DNA of 64,000 bases from Lycocorax pyrrhopterus obiensis (lineage: Eukaryota > Chordata > Aves > Passeriformes > Paradisaeidae). The stretch is from assembly GCA_014706295.1 (NCBI GenBank), contig JACSVZ010000038.1:1984001-2048000 (forward strand), in the 5' to 3' direction. Below are positions 23,987 through 34,484 of the stretch, piece by piece (positions within the stretch are counted from its first letter, which is position 1; the number at the start of each line of letters is the position of its first letter). The translations under genes were made by a program, and so were the position numbers. Under the pieces are notes generated by a model. The model was not told the DNA's origin and ran no database searches. It was given only the letters and a program-made list of their open reading frames with translations.

Positions 23987-26900
23987 ATGGCCAGCGCCGG
24001 GAGGGGCTGGGATGGGCAGCGGGAGCTGCTGCGGGTCCGGGATGTGGAGCCGGAGCCCCGCGGGACCCCCCCGCTGCCAGGGACAGCTCAGAGGTAACGA
24101 GGGGCTCTGCAGAGGGGAGCGGGAAGGAGCTGCTCAGCACGGCTGCCCCAGAACAGCGCTTTGGGGTCGCGGGGGGCACAGGGCTCTGAGTGGGGGCACA
24201 GCCCACTCAGGGAGGGCTGTACCCAGCAGAACGGGGAGCTTTAGTGAAAGCCGCCGTGGTTTTGGTACCGCTGGTGGCAGCAAAGTCGGTGCCCAGTGCC
24301 AGGACAGGGAAGTGAAACCCCATCCCAGTGCCCTCCTCCTCCTCCTCCTCCTCCTGGCTCCCTCTGCTCCCTCCCCATGCCCAGACCCCTGTCCTGTCCC
24401 CCGGCCCTGGCTGGGGGTGTCAAAGGCTTTTCCTGCTCTTGTCCCACACCTCTCCCACCGTCGTGTCCTCCTTGGGGGCACCCAGCAGGGACCAGAGGCC
24501 ACTCATCAGCCCCTGTGCACCCACGGGTGTGTCCCGTGCAGGTGGGAACCTGGGAACCAGCGCGGCTCCCACCCCCAGGACTTCCCAGTGCGGCAACTGG
24601 AGTCTCTGAGCCACCAAACTCCCCGTGTTTCGCCCCAAAACCACCCCGCCAAGGCTCCCCAGGCCACCGCTTCCCCTTTTCTCCGTGTTCCTCCTGTGGG
24701 CCGGCACCGAGGGCAGTGGCGGGGTGACGCTGCCTCCCGGCTCCGTGCAGGGCCAGCTCCGCGCTCCGCAGCGCCAGCCTGGACCTGGCTGCCCCTGGAC
24801 CGGCCTCCCCCATGCCGGACACGCCGGGGGGCTGCCCCCCTCGGTCCCCCAGCTCAGCCCTCATCTACAGCAACCTGGGTGAGTGACAACCTGGCCCCGC
24901 TGTGCCCCTGCCCGCCGAGGTGTCACCTCAGACAGTGGCACGAACCCCTCTGCTGCCCCTGTCCTCCCCCCGTGGTACCCGGCTGTCACCTCTCTGGCTG
25001 GTGTTGGGTGTGGCTTTGCGGCTGGAAATACGCAGCGGGGCAAAGAACAACGTGCAGTACTCCCATCCCATCCCATCCCATCCCATCCCATCCCATCCCA
25101 TCCCATCCCATCCCATCCCATCCCATCCCATCCCATCCCATCCCATCCCATCCCATCCCACCTCATCCCATCCCACCTCATCCCATCCCATCCCATCCCA
25201 ATCCCAATCCCATCCCACCCCACCCCATCCCGCTCCCACTCTCGTCTCCTCTGTCCTGCCTGCCCTGTCACGTCTGTCCCTCCCTCCCCAGGAGAGCTGC
25301 GCGCCCACCTCATCCCCCGCAAGGCCAGCCGAGGGGAAGGCGCTGGGAGACCCCTCCCTCAGCCCGACCCGGACCCCCCGCCTCCCCCACTGCCTAAAAA
25401 GCAGCTCCAGCGAGCCGAGTCCCTCCCGGAGCCGGGACCATCCCACCGCTGCCACGGCGACCCCGAGCCACGGGCTGGCAGCATCCTGTACAGCGTCCCC
25501 CCACCCCAGCTGCAGCACGAGGAGGGGGCTCCCCTGCGGGACAGACCCTCCTGGGGACCCAAGAGGCTCCTGACCAAGTCCCAAAGCCTGGGGGAGCCTC
25601 TGGCCCGGAGCAGCCCCCAGAAAGCCCCATCACCCAGCCTGAAGGAGCTGACATTTGGGACAGCAGATGGGGAGCTGGGGCAGCTCCTGGAGAGCCCGGC
25701 CGGGGTCTGTGGGGTGATTTTGGGGTGTCAGGAGGCCGCCCTGGCCCGGCTCTCAGCTCACATGCAGGAGGAGCTGGTGGGGCCCGAGGAGAGGCAGCAG
25801 CTGCTGGGGGCAGAGCTGGCGAGGAAGAGCTGGGCAGCGCTCGCTGTCCTGGACCCCCGGCCCTGCTGCCAGAGCGGGGACGCCTGGTACTTCAGGGTGG
25901 GCTTCACCTTCGAGCACAGGCAGCTGCAGTTCGCAGCCAAGGTAAGGAGGGTGAAAGCGCTGGGTGGTGCAGAGGGCGCCGGCTCCTGCAGATCCGGGAG
26001 TGTTGGTTTTTCCACGGAACACGGCACTGGGGCCGTTTCCCCTTTCTGCACCCACTTCTGCATTTGCTGGGTGAGACAGCGCTGCTGGCGGGGGCTGGGT
26101 GACGAGGGTGACAGCTCCCATGGGGCCAGAGGACACGTCAACAACGGCCCTGCTGGGGGACATGTCTGGGTAACTCAGCCAGAGGGGCCAGCACATGCAA
26201 AGGAGAGGCTGGAGCGGAGCTGGCTGCCCAGGATGAGACACCAGCTCATCTGGGGGCTGCACCCCCCCTCATGTCCCAGTTCTTGCTCAAAGCTATGTCC
26301 CTGCGTTCAGAGGGTGCAGGGGGACCCCAGCACCACGTGTGGGTCAGAGCAGGGCTGAGCTGACAGGGTGGCCCAGCCCAGGAGGAGGCTCTGTCCTCGC
26401 CCAGCTGGCCCTGTCCTGTGTGTCCCTGCAGGTCCCCAAGCCGTGCTGCTCCAGCCTGGGGGTGCAGAGCTCCCTGGGGACTCACTGCAGCATCCAGCGC
26501 CTGCTCGGCCGCTTCACCGACCGCCTCCCTCGGGAGCTGGTGCTCCCGGGAATCCCTGGAAAACAGAGCCAGAGCCCTTCCAGAGAGGACCCAGCCTGTC
26601 CTGGCCCCCAGCCTGTCCTGCAGGTGCTGCTCTGTGCCGAGGTTCCCCAGCAGACCCTGGCAGACTTTGTGAAGGGCTCCCATGCTTTGCACAGGACCCA
26701 TCCCGGGCACTACGAGCGCCTGGGCTGCCTCCTGCTCCTGCAGCTGTGCATGGGGCTGGAGCACCTCCGGGGGCAGAACATGGCCCAGGGGGACCTCTGC
26801 CCCGAGAACCTGCTGCTGGTGCAGTGCCCGTGTCCCCCCCAGAGCCAGCAGGGCCAGAAGGAGCCGCTGGGACTGTCCCTTCCACGGCTGCTCATCAGCA

Positions 26901-27433
26901 GCTTCTTCAAGGTGCAAGAGAAGCAAAGACCTTGTTCCAGCAGCCAGGAGCAGGACTGGGCCCAGGGCCTCGCTGCGCCCTCCCCTCCAGCAGCAGCTGA
27001 GCTGAATGTGGGCAGGCTGATCTATCAGATCTTGCACGTGGACATCTCCCTGGAGAACATCTTGGGCTTCAGAAGCAAAAGGCTTCCCGAAATCCCCTCG
27101 CTGTCCATCTACTCGGCGGGACTGAAGCGCTTGGCCACGCTGCTGCTCCACAGGGATCCTCACCAGAGGGTGTCCATCGAGCAGGCCAGGGGCATCCTGC
27201 AGGTGCTGCTCTGGGGGCCACGCCAGGAGCTCTTTGCCAGGAGCAGGAAGAGCCTGGCGCTGCTCCGGAGCTGGCTGGAGGTCAAGAGGGCTCTGCTGCT
27301 CCTGAGGTTTGCGGAGAGCTCGGCTGGGGCTGGGGTCAGCCCCGGCATGGAGGAGTGGCTGTGCTGCCAGTACTTCCAGGGGGTCACTGAACACACCCTC
27401 TACCAGGTCACCCAGGTTCTCTACGCTCCCTGA
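23987..27433 (+). CDS. PEAK3: PEAK3 pseudokinase scaffold, four coding exons
   Basis: Exons 23987-24093, 24751-24878, 25292-25941 and 26432-27433 join in one frame (628 aa) at GT-AG sites (donors AGAG|GTAAC, CTGG|GTGAGT, CAAG|GTAAGG). Visible motifs are IYSNLGELRAH (Y75, a YxN Grb2-SH2 site), PPPLPKK (about 109-115, PxLPxK Crk-SH3 site) and RAESLP (119-124, a 14-3-3-type RxxSxP site). The PEAK-family pseudokinase follows: a beta3-like lysine in QFAAK (K295), MAQGDLCPENLLLV (catalytic-loop HRD replaced by QGD, D416) and LLISSFFK in place of DFG (about 449-455). The C-terminal helices end QGVTEHTLYQVTQVLYAP. It should be catalytically dead and act as a dimerising adaptor in tyrosine-kinase and motility signalling. 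Start uncertainty: ATG 23987 has a strong context and is the only early ATG in frame; M57 (24812) in exon 2 would place the YSNL tyrosine near the position recalled for mammals. Exons 3-4 are secure, exon 1 less so. Confidence 0.9.
25061..25232. repeat. (TCCCA)n pentanucleotide microsatellite in PEAK3 intron 2
   Basis: About 170 bp of TCCCA units, with TCACC and CCAAT interruptions towards the 3' side. It fills much of a 413-bp intron and ends about 60 bp before the exon 3 acceptor. Confidence 0.95.
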
Positions 27434-27502
27434 ACCAGCCTCAAGGTCAGCCCACCCAAAGGTCTCCTCAAAGCCAGGAGCCCACAAGGGCCTGGCCAAA
27501 CC

Positions 27503-27581
27503 TGTCCCTGCCCATGGCAGGGGGTTGAAACGAAATGATTTTTAGGGTCCTTTCAACCCAAATCATTCCATGATTCTATGA
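27503..27581 (+). mobile_element. CR1 LINE 3' terminus inside the PEAK3 3' UTR
   Basis: A short fragment (CCCATGGCAGGGGGTTG, then GGGTCCTTTCAACCC) ends in the diagnostic CR1 tail ATTCCATGATTCTATGA. Confidence 0.8.
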
Positions 27582-28004
27582 AATCCACCAGTTCCTGAGA
27601 AATCCAAGCTGGTCCTCACCAGGAAAGCTTTGCAAACCCAAACCCACTTCCCTCACAGCCCATGAATGGTGAAGCTGGGATCAAACTCCCAAACACAGGG
27701 TATGGTTTTACACCCTCAAACATTTTTTGCTTGATACTCTTGAGTCTGGTTTATCAAAGCATCTGAGGAAAGGCAGCTGGATGGGAGCCCCAAGCACCAA
27801 TTTAGTGGCTGATGATCCCAAGTAAAGTTTATGGGGTTCAGACTTTGCACAAAACCCCCTCAGAGCCCTCCTGCAGCCACCAGGTTTCTGCTGTTTTAAA
27901 TAACACTGAAAGCCACCCATCGCAGCTCACCCTTCTCAGCAAAGGAGAAACACAGCAGCTCCTTCAGCCTGTGCTTCCTTGAGACAATTTGTGGCACAGC
28001 CACA

Positions 28005-28047
28005 AATAAAAGTGACATTTTAAAGGGGAAAATACAGCTTCAATAAA
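28005..28047 (+). terminator. Two poly(A) signals, candidate PEAK3 transcript end
   Basis: AATAAA occurs at 28005-28010 and again at 28042-28047, about 0.6 kb after the PEAK3 stop and on the coding strand. Confidence 0.5.
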
Positions 28048-28387
28048 ACCTGGAGCTGAGCCTCTCAAACACTGGTCCTTTATGTGCTTCTCTGCCAGCG
28101 TTACACACTCCGGGGACGGGCCCAGAGGGAAACACAAAGCCAAAGTGCCCTGCCCGGGGGTGATTACCCACAACAGTTTCCATGGGCTCTGGGAAACAGC
28201 TCAGGTGAGCTCATGGGCACCAAGGCAGGGCTGTGGCATCTGCTCCTTGCTGTGAAACACTTGGCAGCACGTGGGACCTGGAGCCAGTCCCCAAATCCAT
28301 GCGGGTGCTGAGGGACCAGCACAGTGAAGGCCCTGCTCAGGTCATTTAAATTATTCCTCAGCAATTATCAATCCACTCACAGCCAGC

Positions 28388-28602
28388 TAGACTGGGCATC
28401 AGGAAAAATTCCTTCACTGAAAGAGTGATCAGGCATCAGCACAGGCTGCCCAGGGCAGTGCTGGAGTCACCATTGCTGGGAGCGTTCAGACAACGTGTGG
28501 ATGTGGCACTTGGGGATGTGGTTTGGTGGTGACGGGGTAATGGCTGGACTCGATGATCTTAGAAAGCTTTTCCAGCCTAAAGAATTCCATGATTCAGTGA
28601 CT
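28388..28602 (+). mobile_element. CR1 LINE 3' fragment
   Basis: Sequence typical of a CR1 3' end: AAAAATTCCTTCACTGAAAG, GGCTGCCCAGGGCAGTGCTGG, GGCTGGACTCGATGATCTTA, ending TTCCATGATTCAGTGACTCC. It belongs to a different subfamily from the copies near 2.2 and 37.6 kb. Confidence 0.85.
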
Positions 28603-29398
28603 CCATCACCTGACAGCAGCAGGGCTGTGCCCACAGTGGGACAGAGCCTCCCACAGCTGCTGTGCCCGTGGATGTGGCAGTGGCTCACCAGGCGGTCACC
28701 ACAGCCTGGGGCAGGGCTGGATCGGGGAGGATTCCTCCTAGGAGTCCCTGAGCTCCAAAAAACAAAAATAAACCAGAGCTGGGAGCTTCTGATGATGCAG
28801 AGAGCAGCTCAGTCCCAGCTCCCTGGTTGGTTTGCTCCCACCTGGAGCAGCACCCAAACCCCCCAGTGCAGCCTCCCTGCGCAGGCTGGACCCCCCCCAA
28901 CCCTGGCACAGGCACTGCCCGGCACCGAAATGGGGTTCGAATCTCATTCCAGGCTCTTGGGCCAGCACTGGGTGCTCCGGGAGAGCCCCAGCCCTGCTGT
29001 CCCTGTCTCTCCTGCAGTATCTGCCGTGGCTACGAGAGGGCAGCAAAGGCCAAATCCCAGCCCCTCATCGCGGGGGGACAAAGCCAAACCCGCTCCTGTG
29101 GCTCCTGCAGGCCCAGCCCAGCCCCAGCCCGGCAGCTCCGAGGGCCCACGGCACCCCTGTTCTGGTTTCCAGCGGGGGTCACCCCCTCCCCTTCTGCCAG
29201 GAGCATCCAGAGTCAGGAAAACATCCCACGGAGGCAGGACCAGGCACATTCCGCACTCCCGGCCCTGCGGAGAGCAGGACATGGCACAGGCACCACGCTG
29301 CAGAGGAAAACAGGGATTTTTCCAGATAACCAGCGCAGGAAGGGCAGCCCTGTGCCAGCCTGTTGAGCTGGGAGACAGGGACACCCTCCCCTGCTCAT

Positions 29399-29625
29399 GC
29401 CGTGAAATCCTGGAATATCCTGAGGTGGATCCCACAGGGATCCTCAGTGCAGCCCCTGGCCCTGCACAGACACCCCAACAATCCCACCCTGGGCATCCCT
29501 GAGAGCGCTGTCCAAACGCTCCTGGAGCTCTGGCAGCCTTGGGGCCGGGACCATTCCCTGGGGAGCCTGGGCAGTGCCCCAGCACCCTCGGGGGGAAGAA
29601 CCTTTCCCTGAGATCCATCCCAAAC
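29399..29625 (-). mobile_element. CR1 LINE 3' fragment
   Basis: Inverse orientation: ATATCCTGAGGTGGATCCC leads into the CCCTGGCCCTGCACAGACACC block and the GGGAAGAACCTTTCCCTGAG block. It is nearly identical to the copies at 2231 and 37606. Confidence 0.9.
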
Positions 29626-30739
29626 CTCCCCCAGCTCAGCTTCGTGCAGCTTCCCAGAGTCCTGGCACTGGCCTCCCAAAAATCCCTGCAGGAAGAGCAC
29701 AGTTGTAGGGCCACAGGAGAATCGGGAAGAGGCGATTAAAGAGCCCGGCAAGAGCCCCCACTTTGCACCACAGCACTGCTCACACGCCCCCAGGTTACTT
29801 TGTGCTGCATCTCCAAGGAGTTTCAGGGAATATTTCAGTGTATTCCATGGGATTCCAGTAGTGCTGAGCCCAGGGATGGGCTGTGGGGGAAACTTTAGGC
29901 CCTCACTCACACATTTCACAGCACTCAGAGTGAAAAATGCCCCACTCGGAGACCACTTCTACTCACACCCAGCACAACCTGGTGAAATAAACCCATCCCA
30001 GGGAGTCCCTGCTCCAAGGGTTTATAGAGAGGAAAGATTCATCAGCTCCAACAGTGCCAAACAAGCCTGCAAGTACCAAAAAACATGGAAATACCACAGT
30101 TTAAAGCTCAGCCCCTTAGGAGACGTATTTGTTATAACTTCAGTCCAAGCTTTGTTAATTCCAGCATCACAAGGAGCCCTTTTCCCTTCTGGTCACCCTC
30201 CTGAACACCAAGGGGTGTCTGTGCACCCTGAGCACAGCCCCCTCCTCACCCTTCAACCACAGTCTGCCCCCCAAGGAGCCTGCCCAGCCTCAGTGACACC
30301 ACTGAGCTGAGTGAGCGAGTGCCACAAACCTTCCCAGCTCGCAGCCAGAGTTCCTGGAAAGGCTGCACTGTTACGGGAACACTGAAATTCCAGGTATTTT
30401 AAGTTGTGTATTTGGTATTTACAGCAGCCATGGGCGGAGCTGCTTGAGACTTCCCAACCAAATCACACCCTCAATATCCTACAAAACACTGGCAGAGCAG
30501 GGCAGCACTGAGCCTCATTACCACACCTGCTAATTAGTCACTGAAAGTAGACTTTTCCAGGATTGCTGCATTATTCCAAGCCCTGGCAGAGCACATCCAT
30601 GAGTTCCAGTCAAGCAAAGAACGAGCAAAGCCTTTCCACACCTGCAACTTTAATGGTTGGGGCAGTTCCAGAGCCACTTCTTCAAGAGTGCAAGTCTTTA
30701 AACAGCTTAAAACCAGCAATAAAAAGTAAAATATAAATT

Positions 30740-31029
30740 TTTATTTAGAATTAAAGCAAATACTTCAGTATCACAAACACAATATTAAACTTCAAGAAAT
30801 ATACTGCTAAATTTGGAGGGAGCATTTATTTTTGCACAACGACAACATGCGCACAAAATCCAGAGAAAGATGTGGAGTCTGAAATTTTCAACATCTCACC
30901 ACCAAAGCAGCTGGGTCACACAAGGTTTCATACAGGAGTTAAGATAGACTGGAATAAGATGTTGACAAAATTTCTACAGAATCATCTTTATAGACAACAA
31001 GAAAGCTCTAAAGAGGCAAACATTGCAAT
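30740..31029 (-). other. OAZ1: OAZ1 3' UTR
   Basis: AT-rich sequence follows the TAG stop. Minus-strand AATAAA signals lie at 30830-30825 and 30745-30740, giving a 3' UTR of roughly 220-310 nt, close to the short 3' UTR of mammalian OAZ1. Confidence 0.7.
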
Positions 31030-34000
31030 CTAGTCTTCTTCTGCTGAGTCTCTCTCAAACGTGTAGGCCATGAAGCAAGCGTCTGGTCTCTTGGGGACAA
31101 GGGGATGCCCTGGTCTCACAATCTCAAAGCCCAAAAAGCTGAAAGTACGGAGCAATGCAGCTGGAAAATAAAGCAGGAGACAGGTTTCACCCATGGGATA
31201 CTGAAAAAAAAAGTTAAAATTTCCACCAAAAGGCATTTTGTGTCTCCGGATGCGCCGGGAACACCCACCTCTGTCATCTCTGTTCTTGTGGAAACAGATG
31301 AACACGTGCTCGACTCGGAGCTGTTCTTCAGCAAACTCGAGAAGAACTGCAAAACTGCAAGAGAAACAGCAGGGGTTCAGCACCCACGGAACAGGGAATG
31401 TCCTGGGATGGGAGGGACCCACTGGGATCATCCAGGGCAACCCCTGGCCCTGCAGGCACACCAACAATCCCGCTCTGAGCGTTGTCCGAATGTTCCCAGA
31501 GCTCTGGCACCAAGTGCTTCCTCCAGAGTGAGTCAGCAAGGCCCTGAGAGCCAATCCACAGAGGAATTCCTAAGGAAGAGGCACAGCTTGGAGCCTCACA
31601 CCACCAGATCCCTGAGTCCCAGGCAGGACTCAAGGGCAGGACTCCCCAGTGGCACAGAAAATGTGTGACACAGCTGAAGAGGCTGCAGTGACAGAGTCAG
31701 AAGCAGCCTGGAATTCTCAGTGCCTAAACCAGCCTGAAATCCCAGGCTTTTGGCTGGTTCTGCCTGCAGCCCTCAACCCAGGCTCATGAGAGAGCCTCAA
31801 GCACCAAAATTAAACTTCAGCTTTCAAAATATAAAGAGCAAAGTGTTCTCCCACCCCACTGAGAGGCCTCGCATTAATCCACAGCTGAGTTTTCCCCGAC
31901 CCACCTGTCCTTGCTCCCCTCAGGCAGAGCACCACTGGGAATCTCGATGTAGAGGTTGTTGTTGTTCAGCACTGCTCTCCAACTGATGTGTTTGGCATCT
32001 GTAAGCCTTGACTGGACATTGAGAATTCTTGTCCTGTTGTTAGGTGTTAGTTCTTCTGTGACATTCAGCCGATTATCCTGCAGCAGGAAGAAGGAAGGAG
32101 TTATTTTGCCATTCATTCCTGGAGGAGGGATTGAGGCAGGGAACGCTGTCAAGCTCCCCACGAGCTGTTTGCTCCTCATACTCACCGAATAAAATAAATT
32201 AGCTGAAAGATTGTGATCCCTCTGACTATTCCCTCGCCCACCTGGGATCTTCAGGGGTGGGTGAGGGACATCAGGAGCACCACCGAGGCCCCGGACCCAG
32301 GTTACTACAGCAATTGAAGGGAACCCTGGAACTGCAAAGGGAGCACGGTCAGACAGGCAGGAAGGCTTGGGCAAAGCCCTGGGACTTCCAGAATTTAAAC
32401 TGTGTTAAAAAAAAACCAAACCTAGGCCAAAGGACTCCTCCCACTGCAAGTGAGAAGACAAAGAAACCTCCACACCAGGGGCAGTGCCCAGGGAGCTGCC
32501 ACTGCGGTATTTTGAGTGAAGACTCACTTGGAGATGAAAAATACTCTGGTTGAGTGAGCCAGGTGTGTTTTTGTACCAGGGCAGGCCTGATCCAACCTCA
32601 AGAGAAGAACCTTTCTGCAGGGATGAGCTGTTTTCTGCCCCCCTTGTTCTCATGGAGCACAAACCCCCAGCCCAGCAAGGCAGGGATCTCTTTTCCCTGG
32701 AATATTCACCATCAGACCTTCCCAGCTTGAGGCCAGGCAATTCCAGGGAATCATCTCCACCTCCAACATTTTCAGCTTGAGCTGAGGCCACACCTGAACC
32801 TCTGCAAACCTCCAAAAACACCTCCAAACCTCTTCCCACTGAATTCCTCAGAGCAATTCCACAAGGCTCAGAGCTCGAGGAGAAAAAATATTCTCTTTTG
32901 AAGATCTGAGGAATATTTTTAAGTTTCTCCCCATCCTTTTCAAGGCTGTTTCACTCCTCCCGTGGCAGAGCAGTGCTGGCCCCTCCCTCTGCACCATCCT
33001 TCACCCGCAGGCTCCACTCTTGAGTTGCGTCATCTCAGCAGATGCAGCAATCGAGGCCCTTGGGGGAATTTTCACAATCGTCCTGTCTCCGGGTGCCAGC
33101 AGCAGCCACTGCAGCCATTTGCAAATCCGAATAAACAGCTACAAAATAATCCACCATTTTGCACACTTCGCACCCGAGCTGCAGGGTTTGGATTGGTTTG
33201 GGTTTTTTTTTTTTTTCTTTTTCTTTTTTTTTAATGAGCTTGAAACTTGTGATGAATAATCCGTATTAGGCTGGGAATGGGCAGAGAGGTTAAATATTAC
33301 GCGCTGGAAGGTGAATTATATTTATATTTTTATGTGAAGCAAGCGCAACAATTGCGAAGTTTTATTAAAAAATACAAAATCTGCCACTAATTGAATGCGT
33401 TATTTTAGTTAAATGAGCCTCCAATCCATTATTTTAAGCTCTTTGAAGAAACGTTTTTCTTTAGTACCAGCATTATTTATTTTTACCTGAGAATGACTGC
33501 GACCTACACATTTCTCATTTCCCTCACAAATAAACCTTTAAAAACCTTTTCCAAATCTGTGCTGTGGCAATCTTCAACAATTTCACTTTTCTTCCCAAAA
33601 AAGGTGGTGCAGAAGGAAGGTTTGCTACTATAAATATATTTTAGTGATGTTTACGTACATTTGGGGGGGGAAACCCCATCTTTAACCCGCAGTTAAATAT
33701 AAAAACGTTTAAAAAACTCCTTCCACAGTCCACACACGAGGTGTAAAGGGCAGACTGATGTCCTGAGCATCCACCACTCCACACCAGCCACCTTAATTCA
33801 GGTATTTTCTTTCTTCCCAGCACCTGTGGGGGTTGTTTAATCTTTCGGCTGAGTTTTTAACCAACAGCTCTCGTAACACTCTTACCCTCGATTAGTTTTG
33901 CGGAGTATCCACGGTTACATAAGGGGATAACAGCCTTCAATCCTTCGATATCTTTGCCTAATTGTTGTTTTCCCCTCCGGCCCCCCCCCCCAGCCCGGCT

Positions 34001-34415
34001 CCTGCCCCGGGCACTCCCAGCCCTGCCCGGAGCCTCTCCCAGCCCGGGGGTGCCCTCGGGGGTCCCTCTCAGGGCCGGGACAGCGCTGGGGCATCAAAAT
34101 CACCCTTTTTTTGGTTTTTTCCCACTCTCCCCTACCGCCTTTCCCCGCGCGGCGGGGGCCAGGCTGCCCCTCCCCCGCTGGCCACGCAGCCGCCCCCGCC
34201 CCTCTCCGGCCACCAGGGAGGCGACAACGAGGAGGAGGAAGAGGAAGAAGGCAGCGAGCGCCCAGCGGTGAGAGGCTGAGGGAGGCCGCGGCGCCTCACC
34301 TGCTCTGTCCGGTACTGAGGCTCAGCACAGCGGGCATGATGGTGTTTTTATTCCCCTCTTTCTCTCTAGCGAAGCAGTGGCTGTTGAGTATCCGTTGCAG
34401 GGAGGATTTCACCAT
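31030..34415 (-). CDS. OAZ1: OAZ1, ornithine decarboxylase antizyme 1, five exons with programmed +1 frameshift
   Basis: Coding exons on the minus strand are 34415-34300, 32331-32186, 32077-31905, 31354-31269 and 31160-31030. All have GT-AG introns and the phases close exactly. ORF1 (58 codons) starts [21 protein letters not shown] and ends GPGPRWCS at a TGA (32273-32271). Shifting one base forward at TCC-TGA continues as [15 protein letters not shown] and on to [36 protein letters not shown] and [14 protein letters not shown], giving about 216 aa (human about 228). These blocks are the antizyme ODC-binding and degradation region. Antizyme binds ODC monomers, delivers them to the 26S proteasome without ubiquitin, and blocks polyamine uptake; polyamines promote the frameshift, closing a feedback loop. 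A second in-frame Met (TIMPAV) in exon 1 may give the shorter isoform known in mammals. The leader is about 10 codons shorter than in mammals. Confidence 0.97.
31383..31550 (-). mobile_element. CR1 LINE 3' fragment in OAZ1 intron 4
   Basis: A diverged copy: GGGATGGGAGGGACCCACTG, then CCCCTGGCCCTGCAGGCACA, then the CAGAGCTCTGGCACC block. It lies between coding exons 4 and 3 as numbered along the chromosome, that is between 31354 and 31905. Confidence 0.75.
32215..32267 (-). promoter_or_regulatory. OAZ1: Frameshift-stimulating RNA pseudoknot downstream of the OAZ1 shift site
   Basis: Stem 1 pairs CCCTCACCCACC (32267-32256) with GGTGGGCGAGGG (32242-32231), leaving a single A-C mismatch. Stem 2 pairs GATCCC (32249-32244, in the stem 1 loop) with GGGATC (32220-32215) perfectly. 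It begins 3 nt after the TGA. This is the topology established for the mammalian OAZ1 pseudoknot. Confidence 0.9.
32271..32276 (-). promoter_or_regulatory. OAZ1: Antizyme +1 ribosomal frameshift site (TCC-TGA)
   Basis: In the ORF1 frame the codons TGG TGC TCC TGA end the first reading frame. Skipping the T of TGA opens the GAT GTC CCT CAC frame that encodes the rest of antizyme. The codon pair and its context are the canonical vertebrate antizyme shift site. Confidence 0.97.
33236..33900. other. AT-rich island in OAZ1 intron 1
   Basis: About 650 bp with many TAAT, TTTATT and ATATTT stretches stand out against the GC-rich surroundings. The island begins after a T-run at 33200-33232 and ends before the CpG-rich first exon. 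No ORF, snoRNA box pair or repeat family was recognised. Confidence 0.4.
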
Positions 34416-34484
34416 CCGGCCGCTCTGGTCCGAACCCCGAAACCCTCCGCCGCCTCCGCCCCCCTCTCCCCAGGCGCTGCTACA

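Larger units (their letters stand above)
27434..28070 (+). other. PEAK3: PEAK3 3' UTR (predicted)
   Basis: After the TGA stop the first AATAAA signals on this strand are at 28005-28010 and 28042-28047, giving a 3' UTR of about 0.6 kb. It includes a short CR1 3' tail. Confidence 0.5.
28071..30739. other. Intergenic gap between convergent PEAK3 and OAZ1
   Basis: It contains two CR1 fragments in opposite orientations and otherwise no supported gene. AT content rises towards the OAZ1 3' end (about 30.3 kb onward). Confidence 0.5.

Noticed and set aside
25061..25232. Pro-Ser-His-Ile repeat peptide in the frame of PEAK3 exon 3
   Set aside because: It is the translated (TCCCA)n array inside intron 2. 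A strong donor at 24879 and acceptor at 25291 remove it.
33247..33320. C/D-box snoRNA in OAZ1 intron 1 (GTGATGA box C-like)
   Set aside because: No D box (CTGA) or terminal stem occurs at a suitable distance.
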